Position numbers and translations under genes: made by a program. The notes under the pieces are model-generated. The model saw only the letters and a list, made by a program, of their open reading frames with translations, was not told the DNA's origin and made no database searches. From Halictus rubicundus (Eukaryota; Arthropoda; Insecta; Hymenoptera; Halictidae), in NCBI RefSeq assembly GCF_050948215.1, contig NW_027488785.1, positions 310,001 to 374,000 of the forward strand: DNA of 64,000 bases, written 5' to 3'. This document shows positions 54,722-64,000 of this stretch, piece by piece. Position 1 is the stretch's first letter; every line of letters begins with the position of its first letter.

Positions 54722-57700
54722 ATTAGATAGAGGATAGGATAGGATAGAGGATAGGATAGGATAGGATAGAGGATAGGATAGGATAGAGGATAGGATAGGA
54801 TAGAGGATAGGATAGGATAGATGATAGGATAGGATAGAGGATAGGATAAGATAGAGGATAGGATAGGATAGGATAGAGGATAGGATACGATAGAGGATAC
54901 GATAGGATAGGATAGAGGATAGGATAGAGGATAGGATAGGATAGAGAATATGATACGGTAGACGATAGGGGATTGGATCGGATACAGGATAGGATAGGGT
55001 AGAGGATAGAATAGGATAGAGGATAGGATAGGATAGAGAATATGATACGGTAGACGATAGGGGATTGGATCGGATACAGGATAGGAGGCGGTAGAGGATA
55101 GAATAGGATAGGATGGAGAATAGGATAGGATAGAGGATAGGTTAGGATAGAGGATAGGATAGGATAGGATAGAGGATAGGATAGGATAGAGGATAGGATA
55201 GGATAGAGCATAGGATACGATAGAGGATAGGATAGGGGATTGGATAGGATAGAGGATAGGTTAGGACAGATGATATTATAGGAATGGGGATAGGATATGA
55301 TAGAGGATAGGATAGGATAGAGGATAGGATAGGATAGAGGATAGGATAGGATAGAGGATAGGATAGGATAGAGGATAGGATAAGATAGAGGATAGGATAG
55401 GATAGGATAGAGGATAGGATGGGATAGAGGATAGGACAGGATAGAGGATAGGATAGGATAGAGGATAGGATAGGATAGAGGATAGGATAGTATAGAGGAT
55501 AGTATAGGATAGAGGATAGGATAGGATAGAGGATAGGATAAGATAGAGGATATGATAGGATAGAGGATTGGATAGTATAGAGGATAGGATAGGATAGAGG
55601 ATAGGATAGGATAGAGGATAGGAAAGGATAGAGGATAGGATAGGATAGAGGATAGGATAGGATAGAGGATAGGATAAGATAGAGGATAGGATAGGATAGA
55701 GGATAGGATAGGATAGATGATAGGATGGGATAGAGGATAGGATAGGATAGAGGATAGGATAGGATAGAGGATAGGATAGGATAGAGGATAGGATAGGATA
55801 GAGGATAGGATAGGATAGATGATAGGATAGGATAGAGGATAGGATAAGATAGAGGATAGGATAGGATAGGATAGAGGATAGGATGGGATAGAGGATAGGA
55901 CAGGATAGAGGATAGGATAGGATAGAGGATAGGATAGGATAGAGGATAGGATAGGGTAGAGGATAGGATAGGATAGAGGATAGGATAGGATAGAGGATTG
56001 GATAGGATAGAGGATAGGATAAGATAGAGGATAGGATAGGATAGGATAGAGGATAGGATACGATAGAGGATACGATAGGATAGGATAGAGGATAGGATAC
56101 GATAGAGGATACGATAAGGATAGGATAGAGGATAGGATAGGATAGAGGATAGGATAGGATAGAGGATAGGATAGGATAGAGGATAGGATAGGATAGATGA
56201 TAGGATAGGATAGAGGATAGGATAAGATAGAGGATAGGATAGGATAGGATAGAGGATAGGATAGGATAGAGGATAGGATAGGATAGAGGATAGGATAGGA
56301 TAGAGGATAGGATAGGATAGAGGATAGGATAGGGTAGAGGATAGGTTAGGATAGAGGATAGGATAAGGTAGAGGATAGGATAGGATAGAGGATAGGATAG
56401 GATAGGATAGAGGATAGGATATGATAGAGGATACGATAGGATAGGATAGAGGATAGGATACGATAGAGGATACGATAGGATAGGATAGAGGATAGGATAC
56501 GATAGAGGATACGATAGGATAGGATAGAGGATAGGATAGGATAGAGGATAGGATAGGATAGAGGATAGAATATGATAGAGGATACGATAGGATAGAAGAT
56601 AGGATCGGATAGAGGATAGGATAGAGGATTGGATAGGATAGAGGATAGGATAAGATAGAGGATAGGATAGGATAGAGGATAGGATAGGATAGAGGATAGG
56701 ATAGGATAGATGATAGGATAGGATAGAGGATAGGATAAGATAGAGGATAGGATAGGATAGGATAGAGGATAGGATAGGATAGAGGATAGGATAGGATAGA
56801 GGATAGGATAGGATAGAGGATAGGATAGGATAGAGGATAGGATATGATAGAGGATAGGATAGGATAGAAAATAGGATAGGATAGATGATAGGATAGGATA
56901 GAGGATAGGATAAGATATTGGATAAGATAGGATAGAGGATAGGATAGGATAGAGGATAGGATATGATAGAGGATACGATACGATAGAAGATAGGATCGGA
57001 TAGAGGATAGGATAGAGGATTGGATAGGATAGAGGATAGGATAGGATAGAGGATAGGATAAGATAGAGGATAGGATAGGATAGGATAGAGGATAGGATGG
57101 GATAGAGGATAGGACAGGATAGAGATAGGATAGGATAGAGGATAGGATAGGATAGAGGATAGGATAGTATAGAGGATAGTATAGGATAGAGGATAGGATA
57201 GGATAGAGGATAGGATAAGATAGAGGATATGATAGGATAGAGGATTGGATAGTATAGAGGATAGGATAGGATAGAGGATAGGATAGGATAGAGGATAGGA
57301 AAGGATAGAGGATAGGATAGGATAGAGGATAGGATAGGATAGAGGATAGGATAAGATAGAGGATAGGATAGGATAGAGGATAGGATAGGATAGATGATAG
57401 GATGGGATAGAGGATAGGATAGGATAGAGGATAGGATAGGATAGAGGATAGGATAGGATAGAGGATAGGATAGGATAGAGGATAGGATAGGATAGATGAT
57501 AGGATAGGATAGAGGATAGGATAAGATAGAGGATAGGATAGGATAGGATAGAGGATAGGATGGGATAGAGGATAGGACAGGATAGAGGATAGGATAGGAT
57601 AGAGGATAGGATAGGATAGAGGATAGGATAGGGTAGAGGATAGGATAGGATAGAGGATAGGATAGGATAGAGGATTGGATAGGATAGAGGATAGGATAAG

Positions 57701-58555
57701 ATAGAGGATAGGATAGGGTAGAGGATAGTTTAGGGTAGAGGATAGGATAGGGTAGAGGATAGGATAGGATAGAGGATAGGATAGGATAGGATAGAGGATA
57801 GGATATGATAGAGGATACGATAGGATAGGATAGAGGATAGGATACGATAGAGGATACGATAGGATAGGATAGAGGATAGGATACGATAGAGGATACGATA
57901 GGATAGGATAGAGGATAGGATAGGATAGAGGATAGGATAGGATAGAGGATAGGATATGATAGAGGATACGATAGGATAGAAGATAGGATCGGATAGAGGA
58001 TAGGATAGAGGATTGGATAGGATAGAGGATAGGATAAGATAGAGGATAGGATAGGATAGAGGATAGGATAGGATAGAGGATAGGATAGGATAGATGATAG
58101 GATAGGATAGAGGATAGGATAAGATAGAGGATAGGATAGGATAGGATAGAGGATAGGATAGGATAGAGGATAGGATAGGATAGAGGATAGGATAGGATAG
58201 AGGATAGGATAGGATAGAGGATAGGATATGATAGAGGATAGGATAGGATAGAAAATAGGATAGGATAGATGATAGGATAGGATAGAGGATAGGATAAGAT
58301 AGAGGATAAGATAGGATAGAGGATAGGATAGGATAGAGGATAGGATATGATAGAGGATACGATACGATAGAAGATAGGATCGGATAGAGGATAGGATAGA
58401 GGATTGGATAGGATAGAGGATAGGATAAGATAGAGGATAGGATAGGATAGAGGATAGGATAGGATAGAGGATAGGATAGGATAGAGGATAGGATCGGATA
58501 GAGGATATGATAGGGGATTGGATAGGATAGAGGATAGGATAGGATAGAGGATAGG
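54722..58555. repeat. 3,834-bp unit, copy 2 of the series
   Basis: This begins with the same GGATTAGATAGAGG word, a GATCGG doublet (near 54945 and 55037) and a C-type cassette near 55274. It is 145 bp shorter than copy 1. It lacks the second 1,159-bp copy but carries extra array around 56.5-57.3 kb, including a repeat of the GGATAGTATAGAGG words near 55563 and 57247. A one-base deletion (GATAGAGATAGG for GATAGAGGATAGG) is visible at about 57121. Confidence 0.75.
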
Positions 58556-61500
58556 ATTAGATAGAGGATAGGATAGGATAGAGGATAGGATAGGATAGGA
58601 TAGAGGATAGGATAGGATAGAGGATAGGATAGGATAGAGGATAGGATAGGATAGATGATAGGATAGGATAGAGGATAGGATAAGATAGAGGATAGGATAG
58701 GATAGGATAGAGGATAGGATACGATAGAGGATACGATAGGATAGGATAGAGGATAGGATAGAGGATAGGATAGGATAGAGAATATGATACGGTAGACGAT
58801 AGGGGATTGGATCGGATACAGGATAGGATAGGGTAGAGGATAGGATAGGATAGAGGATAGGATAGGATAGAGAATATGATACGGTAGACGATAGGGGATT
58901 GGATCGGATACAGGATAGGAGGCGGTAGAGGATAGAATAGGATAGGATGGAGAATAGGATAGGATAGAGGATAGGTTAGGATAGAGGATAGGATAGGATA
59001 GGATAGAGGATAGGATAGGATAGAGGATAGGATAGGATAGAGCATAGGATACGATAGAGGATAGGATAGGGGATTGGATAGGATAGAGGATAGGTTAGGA
59101 CAGATGATATTATAGGAATGGGGATAGGATATGATAGAGGATAGGATAGGATAGAGGATAGGATAGGATAGAGGATAGGATAGGATAGAGGATAGGATAG
59201 GATAGAGGATAGGATAAGATAGAGGATAGGATAGGATAGGATAGAGGATAGGATGGGATAGAGGATAGGACAGGATAGAGGATAGGATAGGATAGAGGAT
59301 AGGATAGGATAGAGGATAGGATAGTATAGAGGATAGTATAGGATAGAGGATAGGATAGGATAGAGGATAGGATAAGATAGAGGATATGATAGGATAGAGG
59401 ATTGGATAGTATAGAGGATAGGATACGATAGAGGATAGGATAGGATAGAGGATAGGAAAGGATAGAGGATAGGATAGGATAGATGATAGGATGGGATAGA
59501 GGATAGGATAGGATAGAGGATAGGATAGGATAGAGGATAGGATAGGATAGAGGATAGGATAGGATAGAGGATAGGATAGGATAGATGATAGGATAGGATA
59601 GAGGATAGGATAAGATAGAGGATAGGATAGGATAGGATAGAGGATAGGATGGGATAGAGGATAGGACAGGATAGAGGATAGGATAGGATAGAGGATAGGA
59701 TAGGATAGAGGATAGGATAGGGTAGAGGATAGGATAGGATAGAGGATAGGATAGGGTAGAGGATAGGATAGGATAGAGGATAGGATAGGATAGGATAGAA
59801 TAAGATAGAGGATAGGATAGGATAGAGGATAGGATAGGATAGATGATAGGATGGGATAGAGGATAGGATAGGATAGAGGATAGGATAGGATAGAGGATAG
59901 GATAGGATAGAGGATAGGATAGGATAGAGGATAGGATAGGATAGATGATAGGATAGGATAGAGGATAGGATAAGATAGAGGATAGGATAGGATAGGATGG
60001 GATAGAGGATAGGACAGGATAGAGGATAGGATAGGATAGAGGATAGGATAGGATAGAGGATAGGATAGGGTAGAGGATAGGATAGGATAGAGGATAGGAT
60101 AGGATAGAGGATTGGATAGGATAGAGGATAGGATAAGATAGAGGATAGGATAGGATAGGATAGAGGATAGGATACGATAGAGGATACGATAGGATAGGAT
60201 AGAGGATAGGATACGATAGAGGATACGATAAGGATAGGATAGAGGATAGGATAGGATAGGATAGAGGATAGGATGGGATAGAGGATAGGATAGGATAGAG
60301 GATAGGATAGGATAGAGGATAGGATAGGATAGAGGATAGGATAGGATAGAGGATAGGATAGGGTAGAGGATAGTTTAGGATAGAGGATAGGATAGGGTAG
60401 AGGATAGGATAGGATAGAGGATAGGATAGGATAGGATAGAGGATAGGATATGATAGAGGATACGATAGGATAGGATAGAGGATAGGATACGATAGAGGAT
60501 ACGATAGGATAGGATAGAGGATAGGATACGATAGAGGATACGATAGGATAGGATAGAGGATAGGATAGGATAGAGGATAGGATAGGATAGAGGATAGGAT
60601 AGGGTAGAGGATAGGATAGGATAGAGGATAGGATAGGATAGATGATAGGATAGGATAGAGGATAGGATAAGATAGAGGATAGGATAGGATAGGATAGAGG
60701 ATAGGATGGGATAGAGGATAGGATAGGATAGAGGGTAGGATAGGATAGAGGATAGGATAGGATAGAGGATAGGATAGGGTAGAGGATAGGATAGGATAGA
60801 GGATAGGATAGGATAGATGATAGGATAGGATAGAGGATAGGATAAGATAGAGGATACGATAGGATAGATGATATTATAGGAAAGAGGAAAGGATATGATA
60901 GAGGATACGATATTGTAGAGGATAGGATAGGATAGAGGATAGGATAGGATAGAGAATAGGATATGATAGAGGATAGGATAGGATAGAAGATAGGATAGGA
61001 TAGATGAAGGGATAGGATAGAGGATAGGATAAGATAGAGGATAAGATACGATAGAGGATAGGATAAGATAGAGGATAGGATATGATAGAGGATAGGATAG
61101 GATAGAAGATAGGATAGGATAGATGATAGGATAGGATAGAGGATAGGATAAGATAGAGGATAAGATAGGATAGAGGATAGGATAGGATAGAGGATAGGAT
61201 ATGAATTAGGATAGGATAGGATAGAAGATAGGATCGGATAGAGGATAGGATAGAGGATTGGATAGGATAGAGGATAGGATAAGATAGAGAATAGGATAGG
61301 ATAGAGGATAGGATAGGATAGAGGATAGGATAGGATAGAGGATAGGATAGGATAGAGGATAGGATAGGATAGAGGATAGGATATGATAGAGGATAGGATA
61401 TGATAGAGGATAGGATAGGATAGAAGATAGGATAGGATAGATGATAGGATAGGATAGAGGATAGGATAGGATAGAGGATAGGATAGGATAGAGGATAGGA

Positions 61501-61817
61501 TAGGATAGAGGATAGGATAGGATAGAGGATAGGATATGATAGAGGATAGGATAGGATAGAAAATAGGATAGGATAGATGATAGGATAGGATAGAGGATAG
61601 GATAAGATAGAGGATAAGATAGGATAGAGGATAGGATAGGATAGAGGATAGGATATGATAGAGGATACGATAGGATAGAAGATAGGATCGGATAGAGGAT
61701 AGGATAGAGGATTGGATAGGATAGAGGATAGGATAAGATAGAGGATAGGATAGGATAGAGGATAGGATAGGATAGAGGATAGGATAGGATAGAGGATAGG
61801 ATAGGATAGAGGATAGG
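58556..61817. repeat. about 3.26-kb unit, copy 3 of the series
   Basis: This opens with GGATTAGATAGAGG, the GATCGG doublet (near 58778 and 58870) and the C-type cassette near 59108. The first half follows the pattern of the earlier units. The second half (about 60.8-61.8 kb) instead carries an A-type ATTATAGGAAAG cassette (60871), GATGAAGGG (near 61005) and GATATGAATT (61198), matching the 45.7-46.6 kb segment. The unit is thus a mosaic of two block types. Confidence 0.72.
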
Positions 61818-64000
61818 ATTAGATAGAGGATAGGATAGGATAGAGGATAGGATAGGATAGGATAGGATAGAGGATAGGATAGGATAGAGGATAGGATAGG
61901 ATAGAGGATAGGATAGGATAGATGATAGGATAGGATAGAGGATAGGATAAGATAGAGGATAGGATAGGATAGGATAGAGGATAGGATACGATAGAGGATA
62001 CGATAGGATAGGATAGAGGATAGGATAGAGGATAGGATAGGATAGAGAATATGATACGGTAGACGATAGGGGATTGGATCGGATACAGGATAGGATAGGG
62101 TAGAGGATAGGATAGGATAGAGGATAGGATAGGATAGAGAATATGATACGGTAGACGATAGGGGATTGGATCGGATACAGGATAGGAGGCGGTAGAGGAT
62201 AGAATAGGATAGGATGGAGAATAGGATAGGATAGAGGATAGGATAGGATAGGATAGAGGATAGGATAGGATAGAGGATAGGATAGGATAGAGCATAGGAT
62301 ACGATAGAGGATAGGATAGGGGATTGGATAGGATAGAGGATAGGTTAGGACAGATGATATTATAGGAATGGGGATAGGATATGATAGAGGATAGGATAGG
62401 ATAGAGGATAGGATAGGATAGAGGATAGGATAGGATAGAGGATAGGATAGGATAGAGGATAGGATAAGATAGAGGATAGGATACAATAGAGGATACGATA
62501 GGATAGGATAGAGGATAGGATAGAGGATAGGATAGGATAGAGGATAGGATAAGATAGAGGATAGGATAGGATAGGATAGAGGATAGGATACGATAGAGGA
62601 TACGATAGGATAGGATAGAGGATAGGATACGATAGAGGATACGATAGGATAGGATAGAGGATAGGATACAATAGAGGATACGATAGGATAGGATAGAGGA
62701 TAGGATAGAGGATAGGATAGGATAGAGAATATGATACGGTAGACGATAGGCGATTGGATCGGATACAGGATAGGATAGGGTAGAGGATAGGATAGGATAG
62801 AGGATAGGATAGGATAGAGGATAGGATAGGATAGAGGATAGGATAGGATAGGATAGAGGATAGGATACGATAGAGGATACGATAGGATAGGATAGAGGAT
62901 AGGATACGATAGAGGATACGATAGGATAGGATAGAGGATAGGATACGATAGAGGATACGATAGGATAGGATAGAGGATAGGATAGGATAGAGGATAGGAT
63001 AGGATAGAGGATAGGATAGGGTAGAGGATAGGATAGGATAGAGGATAGGATAGGATAGATGATAGGATAGGATAGAGGATAGGATAAGATAGAGGATACG
63101 ATAGGATAGATGATATTATAGGAAAGAGGAAAGGATATGATAGAGGATACGATATTGTAGAGGATAGGATAGGATAGAGGATAGGATAGGATAGAGAATA
63201 GGATAGGATAGAGGATAGGATAGGATAGAGGATAGGATAGGATAGAGGATAGGATAGGATAGAGGATAGGATAGGATAGAGGATAGGATATGATAGAGGA
63301 TAGGATAGGATAGAAGATAGGATAGGATAGATGAAGGGATAGGATAGAGGATAGGATAAGATAGAGGATAAGATAGGATAGAGGATAGGATAAGATAGAG
63401 GATAGGATATGATAGAGGATAGGATAGGATAGAAGATAGGATAGGATAGATGATAGGATAGGATAGAGGATAGGATAAGATAGAGGATAAGATAGGATAG
63501 AGGATAGGATAGGATAGAGGATAGGATATGAATTAGGATAGGATAGGATAGAAGATAGGATCGGATAGAGGATAGGATAGAGGATTGGATAGGATAGAGG
63601 ATAGGATAAGATAGAGAATAGGATAGGATAGAGGATAGGATAGGATAGAGGATAGGATAGGATAGAGGATAGGATAGGATAGAGGATAGGATAGGATAGA
63701 GGATAGGATATGATAGAGGATAGGATATGATAGAGGATAGGATAGGATAGAAGATAGGATAGGATAGATGATAGGATAGGATAGAGGATAGGATAGGATA
63801 GAGGATAGGATAGGATAGAGGATAGGATAGGATAGAGGATAGGATAGGATAGAGGATAGGATAGGATAGAGGATAGGATATGATAGAGGATAGGATAGGA
63901 TAGAAAATAGGATAGGATAGGATAGAGGATAGGATAAGATAGAGGATAAGATAGGATAGAGGATAGGATAGGATAGAGGATAGGATATGATAGAGGATAC
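61818..64000. repeat. partial unit, copy 4, running off the right edge
   Basis: This starts with the GGATTAGATAGAGG word, the GATCGG doublet (near 62044 and 62136) and the C-type cassette near 62358, so it begins as a fourth unit. A single GATCGG cassette with GGCGATTGGATCGG (near 62749) follows. An A-type cassette lies at 63115, GATGAAGGG near 63332 and GATATGAATT at 63525, again like 45.3-46.6 kb. Runs of the 39-bp GATAC double word occupy about 62560-62690 and 62850-62975. The array continues beyond the window. Confidence 0.75.
62580..62690. repeat. 39-bp GATAC double-word run (representative)
   Basis: Here a 17-bp word carrying one GATAC (GATAGGATACGATAGAG) alternates with a 22-bp word that starts with GATAC. 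This makes a 39-bp secondary repeat (CGATAGAGG at 62591 and again at 62630). Similar runs occur near 8830-8960, 15190-15310, 30770-30880, 32560-32670, 35480-35590, 52810-52925, 53980-54080 and 62850-62975. Each unit contributes two CpG sites, whereas the consensus monomer has none. Confidence 0.8.

Larger units (their letters stand above)
1..64000. repeat. 17-bp GATAG-family satellite array filling the window
   Basis: The + strand is a continuous run of the words GATAG and GATAGAG, most often as GATAGGATAGGATAGAG (17 bp). The 12-bp and 22-bp arrangements carry one fewer or one more GATAG. Single-base variants of the last letter (GATAC, GATAT, GATAA) and of inner letters (GACAG, GATCG, GGTAG) are scattered throughout. 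All monomers lie in the same orientation and no unique sequence interrupts them. The consensus has 7 G, 7 A, 3 T and no C per monomer. Distances between repeated variant cassettes are often exact multiples of 17 (187, 204, 221, 289 bp), which confirms the period. The array continues past both ends of the window. I do not recognise it as a named satellite. It is similar in style to other simple heterochromatic satellites such as the GGAAT or GATA families, but differs in sequence. Confidence 0.97.

Noticed and set aside
1..64000. CRISPR-like spaced repeats
   Set aside because: There are no unique spacers. Everything between recurring cassettes is the same 17-bp satellite.
1..64000. Telomeric repeat
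   Set aside because: Words such as TAGGG occur only as scattered variants. There is no run of TTAGGG, TTTAGGG or another known telomere unit.
1..64000. CENP-B box within the satellite
   Set aside because: No monomer or cassette resembles the known 17-bp CENP-B box. The equal length of 17 bp is a coincidence.
1..64000. Coding genes on the plus strand
   Set aside because: TAG falls in every frame every few words, so no plus-strand frame stays open for a useful length.

Overview
The whole 64 kb window is one satellite DNA array. I found no gene, RNA gene, transposon, CRISPR array or stretch of unique sequence. The array is built from two short words, GATAG (5 bp) and GATAGAG (7 bp). The commonest arrangement is GATAG-GATAG-GATAGAG, a 17-bp monomer. 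The 12-bp (5+7) and 22-bp (5+5+5+7) arrangements are interspersed. The array is already running at base 1 and still running at base 64000, so neither edge is in view. An uninterrupted head-to-tail array of this size, with kilobase-scale duplications and no genes, points to a eukaryotic chromosome (centromeric, pericentromeric, subtelomeric or sex-/B-chromosome heterochromatin). That is inference: nothing in the sequence names the species.

Base composition is extremely strand-asymmetric. The consensus monomer has 7 G, 7 A, 3 T and no C on the + strand. Every C comes from a variant word such as GATAC, GACAG or GATCGG. I saw no inverted segment anywhere.

Layout. Variant monomers act as markers and show that the array grew by copying blocks of about 1-5 kb. 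Clear copy pairs are: 2,048 bp (about 2.3-4.4 and 4.4-6.4 kb); 1,732 bp (11.5-13.3 and 13.3-15.0 kb); 5.0-5.1 kb (16.4-21.4 and 21.4-26.5 kb); 1,958 bp (26.2-28.2 and 28.2-30.1 kb); 1,788 bp (29.1-30.9 and 30.9-32.7 kb); 4.3-4.7 kb (30.9-35.6 and 35.9-40.3 kb); 2,550 bp (38.5-41.0 and 41.0-43.6 kb); about 2.1 kb (46.9-48.3 and 49.0-50.4 kb); and a series of 3,979, 3,834 and about 3,260 bp from 50.7 kb on, with a nested 1,159-bp tandem duplication. Some markers are confined to the left (GAATAAAGG, before about 23.7 kb). Others are confined to the right (GATGAAGGG, GTTTAGG, GATATGAATT, after about 30 kb). The array therefore has regional sequence domains.

The long reading frames on the minus strand come from the repeat. 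The pyrimidine-rich complement of the monomer contains no stop codon, and 17 is not a multiple of 3, so all three minus frames stay open and give the same 17-residue peptide cycle (SYPLSYPILYPILSSIL). The plus strand has TAG in every frame. I therefore annotate repeats only. All coordinates and block borders were worked out by eye; borders inside such uniform sequence are uncertain by tens of bases.
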